Below are positions 18,665-28,107 of a DNA stretch of 42,861 nt, piece by piece. The translations under genes were made by a program, and so were the position numbers. The number at the start of each line of letters is the position of its first letter. Position 1 is the stretch's first letter. Under the pieces are notes generated by a model. It had not been told where the DNA came from. It did not search any database and was given only the letters and a program-made list of their open reading frames with translations. Source of the DNA: Methylobacterium variabile (lineage in GTDB: Bacteria > Pseudomonadota > Alphaproteobacteria > Rhizobiales > Beijerinckiaceae); contig NZ_LABY01000034.1 in assembly GCF_001043975.1 (NCBI RefSeq), positions 1 to 42,861 on the forward strand, read 5' to 3'.

Positions 18665-19450
18665 TCACGCCGGTGCCGGGGATGAGGTCCCGCGGTGGAA
18701 GTGGCTGAGGAAGGTCCGCGTGGCCGCCTCGCGCGGGGCGTCGATGACCTGCCGGGCCGGGCCCTCCTCGACGACGTAGCCGTCGCGCATGAAGATCACC
18801 GTCTCGGCGACGTCGCGGGCGAAGGCGATCTCGTGGGTCACGAGGACCATGGTCATGCCCTCGGCCGCGAGCTGGCGGACGACCGTCAGCACCTCTCCGA
18901 CGAGCTCCGGATCGAGAGCTGACGTCGCCTCGTCGAACAGCATGACCTCCGGATTCATGGCGAGCGCCCGCGCGATCGCCACCCGCTGCTTCTGGCCGCC
19001 CGACAGGCGGTCCGGATAGGCCTCGGCCTTGTCCCGAAGACCGACCTTGTCGAGCAGCCGCAGGGCGTCCTCCCGCGCCTCGTCCCGGCCTCGCCCGAGC
19101 ACAGTCACGGGTCCCTCCATGACGTTCTGCACGACCGACATGTGGGGAAACAGGTTGAAGCTCTGAAACACCATCCCGACCTTGGAGCGGAACGCCGCCA
19201 AGTCCCGGTCCTTCGGCATCCGGTGGCCCTTGCCGAATTCCATGACGTGGGTGCCGATCCGGATCCGGCCCTCGTCCGGGATGGCGAGCAGGTTGAGGCA
19301 GCGCAGCAGGGTCGACTTGCCCGAGCCGCTCGGGCCGATGAGCGAGACCACCCCGCCGCGCGGAACGGTCACGGACATGTCCTTCAGGACGGCCAGCGTC
19401 CCGAAGGACTTCTTGACGTGCCGGACCTCGATCATCGCCGTGTCGGTCAT
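18665..19450 (-). CDS. Polar amino acid ABC transporter ATP-binding protein
   Basis: This 261-residue ATPase of the GlnQ/HisP group has Walker A GPSGSGKST (39-47), FQSFNLFPHMSVVQNV, the ABC signature LSGGQKQR (149-156), Walker B VMLFDEATSALDPE (169-182) and the H-loop THE. A small insertion (about 64-80) lies between Walker A and the Q-loop. It is the distal gene of the minus-strand unit: binding protein, racemase-like enzyme, permease, ATPase. Confidence 0.94.
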   Translation of the reverse strand: MTDTAMIEVRHVKKSFGTLAVLKDMSVTVPRGGVVSLIGPSGSGKSTLLRCLNLLAIPDEGRIRIGTHVMEFGKGHRMPKDRDLAAFRSKVGMVFQSFNLFPHMSVVQNVMEGPVTVLGRGRDEAREDALRLLDKVGLRDKAEAYPDRLSGGQKQRVAIARALAMNPEVMLFDEATSALDPELVGEVLTVVRQLAAEGMTMVLVTHEIAFARDVAETVIFMRDGYVVEEGPARQVIDAPREAATRTFLSHFHRGTSSPAPA

Positions 19451-19493
19451 CGTGGGGGTGCTCCTGGGATCGGCAGGCGGCCGCTCGGCGGCG

Positions 19494-20153
19494 TCAGCGG
19501 GCGAGCTTCTTCTCGAGGCCGTACGCGAGGGTCGTCAGGGGAAACAGGATGATGAAGTAGATGACCGCGATCATCGTGTAGGTCTCGAGCGGCTTGTACG
19601 TCGCCGAGGTGATCAGTTGCCCCTGGTAGAGCAGGTCCGGCACGGCGAGGACCGAGAGCAGGGACGTGTTCTTCAGCTGGAGGACGACCTGGTTGACGAG
19701 GGGCGGGATCATGCGCTTGAGCGCCTGCGGCAGCACGATGCGCCGCATCAAGGCGCCCCGCCGCATGCCGAGCGCGCGGCCGGCATCCCACTGGCCCAGG
19801 TCGATGGAGGTGATGCCGCCCCGGATGATCTCGGCGAAGAACGAGGCGCCGTAGAGCGTCAGGGTGATGAAGGCGGCCGTGCTCGGCGCCAGTTCGACCC
19901 CGGTCAGGATGGGCAGCGCGTAGTAGACCCAGACGAGCTGCACGAGGACCGGGGTGCACCGGAAGACCTCCATGACGGCCATCAGCGGCAGCGCCACCAG
20001 CCTCGTGCCCGACAGCCGTACCATCGCGATCAGGCCGCCGACAGTGAACCCGGAGATCGCGGTGAGGATCGTGAAGCCGATCGTGTAGGCGGCGCCGACG
20101 GCGATCAACCGGCTGTATTGAATGAGGAACGAGAAATCCCACTCGTACGGCAT
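19494..20153 (-). CDS. Polar amino acid ABC transporter permease
   Basis: The 219-residue inner-membrane protein has about five hydrophobic helices. It carries the GlnP/HisM-type EAA motif ALGMRRGALMRRIVLPQALKRMIPPLVNQ (about 124-152), which docks on the ATPase, and the family N-terminal half with EVFRCTPVLVQLVWVYYALP. Only one permease gene is present, so it probably works as a homodimer. The ATG is 13 nt downstream of the racemase-like gene. Confidence 0.93.
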   Translation of the reverse strand: MPYEWDFSFLIQYSRLIAVGAAYTIGFTILTAISGFTVGGLIAMVRLSGTRLVALPLMAVMEVFRCTPVLVQLVWVYYALPILTGVELAPSTAAFITLTLYGASFFAEIIRGGITSIDLGQWDAGRALGMRRGALMRRIVLPQALKRMIPPLVNQVVLQLKNTSLLSVLAVPDLLYQGQLITSATYKPLETYTMIAVIYFIILFPLTTLAYGLEKKLAR

Positions 20154-20166
20154 CGACGGCGTTCCG

Positions 20167-20868
20167 CTATGTCTGCTGAAATGGTGACGGCACGAGGCCC
20201 GCGTAGAGCCAGCGGCCGAGGGTGACGACGTCGTGGACGGGCAAGCCGAACGTCTCGGAGACGGCCTTCGAGAACGGCGGGAGGTTGGTGCATTCCAGCA
20301 CGAGCGCGCCGATGCCGTCCTGCTCGGACAGGAGCCGTCCGGCCGCCGCGAGGACTTCCTGGCGGAGCGCGGCGTGGTCGTACGGCTCGTCGCGCTCGAT
20401 GAGGCCGCGCAGCCGTCCGTCCGCCGGCAGGCCCGCGACGGGGGTCGCGGGATCGGCGCCGACCTCCGAGAAATGGGCGGGCGTCAGGGCCGCGGCGTCG
20501 TAGGTGACGACGCCGGCCCGCCGGCCCTGGGGCAGGCAGCGCTCGATCAGGGGCAGCTGCATCAGGCTCGACGTGGCGATGGGCAGGGACACGCGGTGCG
20601 CGAGCTCCCGCTGGCGGGCGGCGAGGAAGCCGCAGGAGGTGATGAGGCCGACCGCGCCGTCGGCCCGCAGCGCCTCGCCGGCCTCGACGAAGGCGTCGAT
20701 CAGGTCCGCATCCCGCCCGCCGACCACCCGCCGCGCCGTCGCGCCGCGCACCACCGCGTAGCGGACCGGGAAGGGCCAGGTCGCCGGGTGCCCGACATCG
20801 CCGGGCGGCCGCTCGAACCGGGTGTCGAGCATGATGATGCCGAGCGGGGGCGAGCGATCCGGAGGCAT
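20167..20868 (-). CDS. Asp/Glu/hydantoin racemase-like enzyme
   Basis: The 233-residue cytoplasmic protein has the two-cysteine pseudo-symmetric layout of the Asp/Glu racemase superfamily: LITSCGFLA with Cys79 and LVLECTNLPPFSKAV with Cys193, each following a beta-strand. Members include Asp or Glu racemase, hydantoin racemase, maleate isomerase and arylmalonate decarboxylase. GxGGN-type signatures that would fix one of these were not seen. It is inserted between the binding-protein and permease genes of an amino-acid importer, so it probably isomerises or otherwise processes the imported compound. Confidence 0.82.
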   Translation of the reverse strand: MPPDRSPPLGIIMLDTRFERPPGDVGHPATWPFPVRYAVVRGATARRVVGGRDADLIDAFVEAGEALRADGAVGLITSCGFLAARQRELAHRVSLPIATSSLMQLPLIERCLPQGRRAGVVTYDAAALTPAHFSEVGADPATPVAGLPADGRLRGLIERDEPYDHAALRQEVLAAAGRLLSEQDGIGALVLECTNLPPFSKAVSETFGLPVHDVVTLGRWLYAGLVPSPFQQT

Positions 20869-20987
20869 TGGGGAATCCTGAGGTCGGTCCGACCGGGCGC
20901 TCCTGCCGGAGGCGACGGTCGGGGACCTGCGGCCGCGTGGCGGCGCCCGCAGGCGGAGCAAGGCTGGCCCGGCGCGCCGGGCTCCCG

Positions 20988-21839
20988 TCAGAACACGATC
21001 TCGGCCGGGATGTCCTGCGGCTGGATGCCGACGATTTCCAGGCTGGAGGTGATCCAGCTCCGTAGCGACCCGATCCCGCGGTTGTACTCGAGCCAGTTGT
21101 CGACGAAGGTCCGGAACCGGGGATCGGGATCGGGGCGGACGCCGGCGCAGGTCGGCTGGGCGCGCGCCGGGGTCGGCACGGTGATCCTGCCGAGCTTGGG
21201 ATTCTTCTTGACGGTCACCAGCGAGAGCATCGCGACCTGGATGACGCAGTCGGCGCGATTCGACTGCAGGGACAGGAGCGCCTCGTCCGGCGTCTTCAGC
21301 GCGACGAGCGTCGCGTTCGGGAGCACCCGGCGCGCGAAGAGGTCGTGCGACGATCCGATGTCCACCGCGACGCGGACCTCCGGCTTGTTCAGGTCGGCCC
21401 AGGTCTTCGGCTCGAAGTCCGGCTTGGCGATGATCGTGAACGTGTTGTTCATGATCGGCCGCGTGAACTCGACCGTGAGCGCGCGGGACGGGGCCGGCGA
21501 CAGGCCGAACATGATGTCGATCTTGTTCGCCTGAAGGTCGAGCACCGAGTTGCCCCAGGTGGACTCGATGACCTCGAGCTCCGCCTCCATCACCTTGGCG
21601 AGGTCCTGGGCCATGCTGATGCAGAAGCCGGACCACTGACCCGTGGCGATGTCCTTCTTGTAGTAGGGCTCGGTGCCGACGGCGGCGGCGATGCGGAGCT
21701 TCTTGGTGCGCCGGATCCGCTGGAAGGCGTTCTCGCCCGGGGCGGGCGGGGTCTGCGCCTGTGCGGTCCCGATCGGCGCGAGCGCCGCCGCGAGCGCGCC
21801 GCTGCCCAAGAGCGACGCGATGTCCCTGCGTGAAGCCAT
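20988..21839 (-). CDS. Polar amino acid ABC transporter substrate-binding protein
   Basis: The 283-residue periplasmic protein begins with a signal peptide containing adjacent arginines (MASRRDIASLLGSGALAAALAPIGTAQA), compatible with Sec or Tat export. The mature type II fold shows LRIAAAVGTEPYYKKDIATGQWSGFCISMAQDLAKVM, ANKIDIMFGLSPAPSRALTVEFTRPI and LNKPEVRVAVDIGSSHD. A purine-rich stretch (GAGGGGAAAAAGA) precedes the ATG at 21839. It is first gene of the importer unit. A 119-nt gap before the racemase-like gene may hold a processing site. Confidence 0.92.
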   Translation of the reverse strand: MASRRDIASLLGSGALAAALAPIGTAQAQTPPAPGENAFQRIRRTKKLRIAAAVGTEPYYKKDIATGQWSGFCISMAQDLAKVMEAELEVIESTWGNSVLDLQANKIDIMFGLSPAPSRALTVEFTRPIMNNTFTIIAKPDFEPKTWADLNKPEVRVAVDIGSSHDLFARRVLPNATLVALKTPDEALLSLQSNRADCVIQVAMLSLVTVKKNPKLGRITVPTPARAQPTCAGVRPDPDPRFRTFVDNWLEYNRGIGSLRSWITSSLEIVGIQPQDIPAEIVF

Positions 21840-22076
21840 GGTCTTTTTCCCCTCGTAACCCCGGGCGGCAAAGCTCCGAATGGCGGTCCTTATGCGAGCC
21901 GGTCCGGCCGCGCTACGGGTTTCCTGGACAGGGGCGGCCCGTCCGGCGACGGAAGACGTGCAATTCCCCCGCCGCGCGGAATTTTTTCGGGAGATCGCCC
22001 GCGAGGCCCACGAAACCCGGTCTGGCCCGCCCATGGCCCTGGTGTGGGCGGCAATCGCCCGACCGGGAGATGCGAC

Positions 22077-22343
22077 ATGAGAACGATCTCGATCCTCGCC
22101 GTCGTCGGCCTGCTCGGCAGCGCGGCACCGGCCCTCGCGCAGCAGGACGCGGCCGAGGCAGCCGGCCGCCGCGGCAACCAGGAGTTCATCGGCGTCGACC
22201 TCGACAACGGCGGGGTCTACTACAACGGCCGCAATTCCGGGCGGTACTGCCTCTATCGCACCGTGGACGTGTTCAACCGCTACACGGGTTACGTCGAGCA
22301 GCGGCGGGTGCGCCGGTGCGGCCGCGGCCTCTACCTGCCGTGA
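22077..22343 (+). CDS. Small exported protein of unknown function
   Basis: This 88-residue protein has a signal peptide (MRTISILAVVGLLGSAAPALA, cleavage after ALA). The remaining 67 residues are rich in Arg, Tyr and Gly and contain two cysteines (RYCLYRT, RRCGRGLYL) spaced to form one disulfide. It ends RCGRGLYLP. I do not recognise the family. It opens the long co-directional run of exported proteins up to 37.2 kb. Confidence 0.7.
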   Translation: MRTISILAVVGLLGSAAPALAQQDAAEAAGRRGNQEFIGVDLDNGGVYYNGRNSGRYCLYRTVDVFNRYTGYVEQRRVRRCGRGLYLP

Positions 22344-22354
22344 GGAGGCCCGCG

Positions 22355-22423
22355 ATGCTGACCTGCCTCTCGCCGCTCCACCTCGCGATGCTCAGCATCG
22401 TCCTCGCGCTGATCGCCGGATGA
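22355..22423 (+). CDS. Possible 22-residue hydrophobic peptide
   Basis: ATG at 22355 follows a GAGGAGG ribosome-binding site (22342-22348) by 6 nt. The product is a single hydrophobic stretch (starts MLTCLSPLHLAML, ends LALIAG), long enough for one membrane helix. It lies 11 nt after the preceding stop codon. Short length means chance cannot be excluded. Confidence 0.35.
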   Translation: MLTCLSPLHLAMLSIVLALIAG

Positions 22424-22571
22424 CGGAGGATGGACTGTACGCGCCATGCAACGGCCGGGTTTCGTCTTCAGGTTCCCCCCTCGTCCTGGCCGGAGCGCGA
22501 CGCCGCACGGCCCTCGTGGGAGCACCACCCCGGGAGACCGCCTCCCGCCGTTTCGGTCAAGGAGAACGCGC

Positions 22572-24689
22572 ATGACGGCAAAGGCCACGATCCCGGCGAC
22601 GCAGGGGCGCCGCGCCCGCTTCGTGGTCGCCGTCCTGGCACAGCTCGCTCTGGCGCAGCTCGCCGGGCTCCTCGGCCCGCCGGGCCGGGCGCTGGCCGCG
22701 GCGGACGCCCCGGACTTCGCTGACAACGGCGATTCGGTCGCCGTCGTGATCGGCAACCGCAGCTACAAGCAGACGGTGCCGGTCGACTACGCGCACAACG
22801 ACGCCGAGGCGATGCGGTCCTACCTCGTCCAGCGCCTCGGCTACCGCGAGAGCAACGTCTTCGTCCTGAAGGACGCGACGCTCAACGAGTTCAACCAGGT
22901 GTTCGGCACCGAGCGCAATCCGCAATCCGGCCGCCTCTGGCGCAGCGTGCGCGAGGGCCGGTCGAACGTCTTCGTCTACTATTCGGGGCACGGCGTGCCG
23001 GACCTCGCCAGCCGCCAGCCCTTCCTGCTGCCGGAGGACGGCAACCCGAACCAGGGCGAGAGCGGCTACCTGCTGGAGACGCTCTACCGCAACCTCGACC
23101 TCGTGAAGCGCAAGATCGGGTCCGAGCGGCAGCTCGTCGTGATGGTCGATGCCTGCTTCACCGGCGAGACCGGGCGGAAAGGGGAGAGCCTGCTCGCCGT
23201 CTCCGCTCCCGGCTTCGCGCCCGCCCGGCCGAAGACCGAGAGCGGGATCGTGCGGCTGGTAGCCACCTCCGGCGCGACGCCGGCGAACTGGGACGAGGCC
23301 AACCGGCTCGGCCTCCTCACCAGCCGCTTCCTGATGGGCGTCTCGGGGCTCGCCGACGCCAAGGAGCAGCAGGGCGACGGCGACGGGCAGGTCCAGTGGC
23401 CGGAGCTGAAGCGCTACCTGCGCCGGGAGGTCGAGGACGCGGCGCGGCGCGTCTCCGGGCGCGAGCAGGTGCCTGAAATCGACGACGCGCCGATCGTGCT
23501 GAAGGCTTCCCTGCCCGTGGAGGCCGTCGCCAAGGGCGTCGCGGCGGTCCGCGACGAGGCGGCGTGGCGCCGGGCGGAACAGCTCGGGACGCGCGAGGCG
23601 TTCGAGGCGTATGTCGGCACCTGCGGCGAGGTCTGCGCCTACCGGCCCCAGGCGATGGACCGCCTGCTCGCCGGCCGGCGCCGGCATGCGGCGGCGATCG
23701 ACCAGGAGAACTGGACGAAGTTCGGCACCCAGCGGCAGTACCAGGCCTACCTCGATTCCTGCACCGAGGTCTGCGCCTACCGGAGCCTCGCCGAGGGTTA
23801 CCTCGGCGGCGCCGACCCGAACGGCGACCCGCGAGTGAAGACCTGCGACGCGCTCTCCGCCGGCACCGACGATCCCGACCGGCCGAAGGGGGTCGCGGGC
23901 GTGAAGTACGGCCGGATCGAGGCCGCCACCGCGATCGAGGCCTGCCGCGGCGCATCCGCCGCCTACCCGTCCTTGCGCCGCCTCGCCTACCAGCTCGGCC
24001 GCGCCTACGACCGGGCCGACCGGTCGAAGGAGGCCTTCGCGGCCTACGACCGGGCGGCCAAGGCCGGCAGCACGGCCGCGATGAACAACCTCGCGACCCT
24101 CTACGAGAACGGCCAGGGCGTGAAGCGCTCGCAGACGGAGGCGTTCCGTCTCTACAGCCAGGCCGGCGAGGCCGGCAACGTGGTGGCGCTCGCCAACGCC
24201 GCCCGGATGCTCGAATACGGCAACGGCATCCCGAAGAGCGAGGCCCAGGCCGTCGCGCTCTACAAGCGCGCCGTGGAGGGCGGCGACGTCGCCTCGATCA
24301 GCAAGCTCGTGCCGCACTACGCCACCGGCGCCTACGGCTTCCCCAAGGACCTGCGCCAGGGCTTCGGCCTGTTCCGGCAGGCGGCCGAGAAGGGCGACCC
24401 CGTCGCGATGGCCACGATGGCGACCCTGATCGACAACGGCTACGGCCGCTACTTCCCGGGCGTCAGCGCCTCCGACATGGTGATGCGGGCGCTCAAGCGC
24501 GGCGAGATCGGCGCCGCCTCGGTCTCGGCCACCGACACCGCGGCGCAGAAGCTGAAGCCTGAGACGATCCGCACCGTCCAGCGCGCGATCAAGCAGGCCG
24601 ACTACTACCCCGGCGCCGTCGACGGGCGCTTCAACCCGGTCTTCGTGCGCGCCCTCGACCAGTACGCCAAGGCGAACGAGGCGGAATGA
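22572..24689 (+). CDS. Exported caspase-family (C14) protease with Sel1 repeats and peptidoglycan-binding-like C-terminus
   Basis: This 705-residue protein has an N-terminal signal segment (about 15-43). The caspase/metacaspase p20-like domain (about 52-260) carries the catalytic dyad His140 in VYYSGHG and Cys195 in MVDACFTG, and a preceding VAVVIGNRSY strand. An acidic DGDGDGQVQW loop (268-276) may bind calcium. Two short repeats with paired cysteines (about 331-367 and 379-412; TCGEVCAYRPQA and SCTEVCAYRSLA) are followed by Sel1/TPR-like repeats (about 455-640). The tail (VQRAIKQADYYPGAVDGRFNPV) resembles a peptidoglycan-binding domain. AAGGAG at 22559-22564 selects this ATG. Probably a periplasmic protease scaffold. 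Confidence 0.88.
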   Translation: MTAKATIPATQGRRARFVVAVLAQLALAQLAGLLGPPGRALAAADAPDFADNGDSVAVVIGNRSYKQTVPVDYAHNDAEAMRSYLVQRLGYRESNVFVLKDATLNEFNQVFGTERNPQSGRLWRSVREGRSNVFVYYSGHGVPDLASRQPFLLPEDGNPNQGESGYLLETLYRNLDLVKRKIGSERQLVVMVDACFTGETGRKGESLLAVSAPGFAPARPKTESGIVRLVATSGATPANWDEANRLGLLTSRFLMGVSGLADAKEQQGDGDGQVQWPELKRYLRREVEDAARRVSGREQVPEIDDAPIVLKASLPVEAVAKGVAAVRDEAAWRRAEQLGTREAFEAYVGTCGEVCAYRPQAMDRLLAGRRRHAAAIDQENWTKFGTQRQYQAYLDSCTEVCAYRSLAEGYLGGADPNGDPRVKTCDALSAGTDDPDRPKGVAGVKYGRIEAATAIEACRGASAAYPSLRRLAYQLGRAYDRADRSKEAFAAYDRAAKAGSTAAMNNLATLYENGQGVKRSQTEAFRLYSQAGEAGNVVALANAARMLEYGNGIPKSEAQAVALYKRAVEGGDVASISKLVPHYATGAYGFPKDLRQGFGLFRQAAEKGDPVAMATMATLIDNGYGRYFPGVSASDMVMRALKRGEIGAASVSATDTAAQKLKPETIRTVQRAIKQADYYPGAVDGRFNPVFVRALDQYAKANEAE

Positions 24690-26041
24690 GCCGGCTTCTC
24701 GCCGCGGCGTTCGCCGCGACTCTTGCCACGTCCCTCGCCGGCGCCCTTCCGGCCCGGGCCGATCCCGGCACCGACGCCCTCGCGCCCTTCCTCGACGCGG
24801 TGGCGGCCTGCGCCGGCCGGCCGGACCTGACCCTCGCCGTGGTCGGGGTCGAGCCCGGCCAGACCGCCCTGTCCCGCGAGCAGGCCGAGGAGGTGCGCCT
24901 CGCGCTCGAGAGCCGGCTCCAGGCCACCGGCCGGGTGCGCTTCGCGGCGGCGGCGGACGTCGTGCGGGTCAAGGCCCTGCGCGAGGGCACGAGCGGGCTG
25001 TCCGGCCCCGAGGCCGAGGCGCAGATCCGCGCGGCCTTCGCGGGCGACGCCAGCGTCTTCCTGGTCGAGCCCCGCCGGGCCGGCGAGACCGTGGCGCTGC
25101 GCCTGCAGGCGATCACCCGCAGCGCCGCCTGCAAGGCGACGAGCGAGCCCGTGACGGTGTCGATCCGCGTCGGGGCCGGCGTCGCGGACGTCGACGCCGA
25201 GATGGAGCGGGCGGTCAAGGCCTTCGGGCAGGCCGCCCCGAACGTGAGCGCCGTCGAGGTCTGCCCCTTCGTGGCCGAGAGCGGCCACTCGACCTGCGCG
25301 AGCGCGCTCACCGACCGTCTGGTCATCGCCCTCGACGCCGAGGCGCGCTCGGCCAACCGCATCCTCAAGGGCGCGCGGCTGGAGGTGCGCCGCCAGCCGC
25401 GCGGCACCGCCTGCGCCGGCCCGGTCACGGCGCGCGGGCGCTTCCTCACCGACCGCGACCGCCAGTCGTGGATGGAGGTGGAGTTCGGGCGCGACGGCGC
25501 GGTGCTGGCGCCGACCGGGCGGCGGCGCATCGGCATCGAGGGCCTGGGCTGCGATCCGACCCCCCGCCCCTTCCTCGACCACCTGGCGGCGACGGCGCGG
25601 ACGGATGGCGGCCGGCTCGCGGTCTCGGCCACCGCGACGCCCTTCGCGGCTGGGCAGCGGGTCGAGCTGCGCATCGATGCGCGGGCGCGCCAGAGCCTCT
25701 ACTGCTGGGTGGTCGCCCCCGACGAGACCGCCTTCGTGGCCCTGCCGGTGCGCGGCAACCCCGCCTCCCTGGCGCCCCTCGCGGCCGGCGACGTCCGACG
25801 CTACCCGCGCGGCTACGGCCTCGACGAGATCGTCGCCGGCGAGCCGTTCGAGAACCTCTTCGCCTGCTTCGGCGTCGCCGGCGGCCTGCCGCCGGAGCTG
25901 GCGGAGCGCTGGCTGGCGGCAGCGCCCGGCGCCGACGGGGATGCGCGGCTGCTGCAGCCGCCCGAGGTGCTCGACCTCGTGGAGAAGATCCGGGCGACGC
26001 CCGGCGTGACCGAGGCGACGGCCCGGATCGTGGTCCGGTGA
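24686..26041 (+). CDS. Exported protein with DUF4384-like region
   Basis: The 451-residue product has a signal peptide (MSRLLAAAFAATLATSLAGALPARA). The region at about 315-360 (QRVELRIDARARQSLYCWVVAPDETAFVALP) looks like DUF4384, a beta-rich domain often found beside caspase-fold proteins. The first half shows a strand-helix pattern like a nucleotide-free binding fold and several cysteines. The start overlaps the protease stop codon (ATGA), so the two are made together. Function unknown; the DUF4384 assignment is inference. Confidence 0.75.
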   Translation: MSRLLAAAFAATLATSLAGALPARADPGTDALAPFLDAVAACAGRPDLTLAVVGVEPGQTALSREQAEEVRLALESRLQATGRVRFAAAADVVRVKALREGTSGLSGPEAEAQIRAAFAGDASVFLVEPRRAGETVALRLQAITRSAACKATSEPVTVSIRVGAGVADVDAEMERAVKAFGQAAPNVSAVEVCPFVAESGHSTCASALTDRLVIALDAEARSANRILKGARLEVRRQPRGTACAGPVTARGRFLTDRDRQSWMEVEFGRDGAVLAPTGRRRIGIEGLGCDPTPRPFLDHLAATARTDGGRLAVSATATPFAAGQRVELRIDARARQSLYCWVVAPDETAFVALPVRGNPASLAPLAAGDVRRYPRGYGLDEIVAGEPFENLFACFGVAGGLPPELAERWLAAAPGADGDARLLQPPEVLDLVEKIRATPGVTEATARIVVR

Positions 26042-26075
26042 GGCGCGACCGTCGCCACCCGCAGGAGATTGCCCG

Positions 26076-26573
26076 ATGCGCAGCCTGATCGTCGCCCTCC
26101 TCTGCCTCGCGGCCGTGCCCGCACGGGCCGAGGGCTTCGCGATCCGCGACCTCACGGCGGTCGCCGGCGAGGCGAAGGCGGCGCTCGGCGAGGGTTTCGT
26201 CGCCCGGGCCGAGCCGCAGCGGCTTACCCTGATGTGCCCGGGCTGCGAGGGCGCGCCGATGATCGACCTGCTGCTCGGCCGCCAGGCCGACGGGACCGAG
26301 GAGCGCGTCCGCGCGGGCCGGACCTCCCTGGCCCAGCTCGAGGCGATCTGCCGGTCGAGGAGCCCGGATTGCCGGCTGTCCGCGCTGTCGGTGGCCCCGG
26401 CGGTCGGCTGGGTCAGCGCCTACACCGCCGGGTCGGGCGCGGGCGCGACCGCGGTCATCCTGCGCGACGGCGACCTCCTGACGATCCGGGCCCTGGCGGG
26501 CAGCCCCGCGGCAGCGTCCCGCCAGGTCGATGTTCTGGCTCGCGCGGTGGCGCCGCGGATCGTCGGCCGCTGA
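26076..26573 (+). CDS. Small exported protein of unknown function
   Basis: The 165-residue protein has a signal peptide (MRSLIVALLCLAAVPARA). The mature part has a CPGC pair at about 54-57 (LMCPGCEGAPMID) and two further cysteines (AICRS, PDCRLS). CxxC can be redox-active or metal-binding, but no thioredoxin fold is evident. AGGAG lies 9 nt before the ATG. It is followed by a 115-nt gap. Confidence 0.7.
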   Translation: MRSLIVALLCLAAVPARAEGFAIRDLTAVAGEAKAALGEGFVARAEPQRLTLMCPGCEGAPMIDLLLGRQADGTEERVRAGRTSLAQLEAICRSRSPDCRLSALSVAPAVGWVSAYTAGSGAGATAVILRDGDLLTIRALAGSPAAASRQVDVLARAVAPRIVGR

Positions 26574-26688
26574 CGGCGGCAGGGCAGTAGAGCGGCAGGG
26601 GGCGGCGCGCGGCCGCGGCGGAGGGGTGACGGATGTCCGGGCGGGCGGTATCGGTGGGCGACGGCGAGACGCGGGACCAGGCGGGCGC

Positions 26689-28107
26689 ATGACCGGCGGA
26701 TACGACGAGCGCTGCGCGGCCGACCTCGCCAATGTCGGCGAGGGCCGCGACCTCTCCCGCGAGGACCGGGCTTGGCTCGCCCGGGTCGTGACCGGCGCGG
26801 TGCGCCCGAACCGCGACAAGCCCCTGTGGGACCTTGCCCACGCCCTCGCCGCCCTCGCGGCGCTGACCGGTGCCCGGGACGGGCGCGACCTCGTCACCCT
26901 CGCCCTCGATCCGGGGCTGGCCCGGGCCGACCAGGTCGAGACCCGCCTTGCGGGGGCGCAGGCGCGGGGAACCGCTGCCGTCGACGGGCGCGGCCCGACC
27001 CTGCGGGACGGGGCGGAGGGTTGGCGCACGACCTGGGCCGGCCTCGCGCGGCTCCTGGCGCTCGCCGAGTTCGTGCTGACGGCGGAGGACTTGGCGCAGT
27101 TCGCCGCCGTGACGGGCTGGCTCGACGAGCTCGCCGCCGCGCCCGACGCGGAGGGCGCCGCCCAGCTCGGCCGGCGCCTGGCGCGCCACCTCGCCGCCTA
27201 TCGCACCGCGCACCTGCCCCTGGCGCCGCTGGAGCGGCGCTTCCGCGCCATCCTCGGCTTCCTCGACGGGCGCCGCGCCTTCACGGACGACGATATCCTC
27301 GACTTCTGGCGCGCCGCGATGAGCGGCGACGACCGCCCGGGCTTCCGCACGGTCGCCGAGCACTTCGTGACCTTCGAGGCCGCCTCGTCGCTGCTCGGCG
27401 GCCTCGAGGGGCTGGCCGCCCCCGCCTCGCTCGACGCCGCCGAGGGCTGGGAGGAGCGGCTCGACGCCTCGCTCGCCGACCTCGCCGCCGCCGAGCCGTC
27501 CGAGACCCTGGCAGTCCTCCTCGCCGAGCTGCCGGAGGGGCCGAAGATCCTCACCGGCGCCGAGCGCGACGACCTCGCCGACCTCCTGCGCCTCGAGCCG
27601 TTCCACCGCACCCGCCCGCTCACGACGCTGCGGGCGACGAGCTTCGGGCGGGTCCAGTCCGGCCTCGCCAACCGGCTGCGCCGGGGCGGCGGGGGAGCGG
27701 GCATCGCCGAGCGCGTCGCCTGCGCCGAGGCCGAGCCCTACGGAGCCCTCGCCGAGCGGGTCGCGGCCCTGTCGGCGCATCTCGACCGGATGCTGCGGAT
27801 CGCGGCGGCGCTCCGGGTGCCGGCGGACGCCGAGGACCTCGCCCCGGAGGTGCGCAGCACCCTCGCGGCGGCGCTGGCCGACATCCGGCGGGTCCGGCGC
27901 GCCGGCTTCGACGACCCGGACCGTCTCGCGGCCGGTTTCGCCGCCGCGGACGCGGCGCTGCTGCGGCTCGCCGAGGAGGCCGGCCGGCTCGCCCGCGCGA
28001 TCGCCGGCCTCGCCCGGCAGCGCCCGCTGGACTCGGCCTTCGCGGCGGACCGGGACGTCTTCGCCCGCACCTTCGCGGACGCCTACGCGGCGGAGGCGAC
28101 CGCGTGA
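26689..28107 (+). CDS. Large helical cytoplasmic protein of unknown function
   Basis: The 472-residue product has no signal peptide and almost only helical, Ala/Leu/Glu-rich sequence without a known motif. Tracts such as EDLAPEVRSTLAAALADIRR and the last 60 residues may form coiled coils. The start at 26689 overlaps the stop codon of a possible 19-residue ORF (26633-26692) that has a good GGAGGG site, suggesting translational coupling; GTG at 26626 in frame is an alternative start. The next gene overlaps by GTGA. It is unusual as a cytoplasmic protein within a cluster of exported ones. Confidence 0.7.
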   Translation: MTGGYDERCAADLANVGEGRDLSREDRAWLARVVTGAVRPNRDKPLWDLAHALAALAALTGARDGRDLVTLALDPGLARADQVETRLAGAQARGTAAVDGRGPTLRDGAEGWRTTWAGLARLLALAEFVLTAEDLAQFAAVTGWLDELAAAPDAEGAAQLGRRLARHLAAYRTAHLPLAPLERRFRAILGFLDGRRAFTDDDILDFWRAAMSGDDRPGFRTVAEHFVTFEAASSLLGGLEGLAAPASLDAAEGWEERLDASLADLAAAEPSETLAVLLAELPEGPKILTGAERDDLADLLRLEPFHRTRPLTTLRATSFGRVQSGLANRLRRGGGGAGIAERVACAEAEPYGALAERVAALSAHLDRMLRIAAALRVPADAEDLAPEVRSTLAAALADIRRVRRAGFDDPDRLAAGFAAADAALLRLAEEAGRLARAIAGLARQRPLDSAFAADRDVFARTFADAYAAEATA

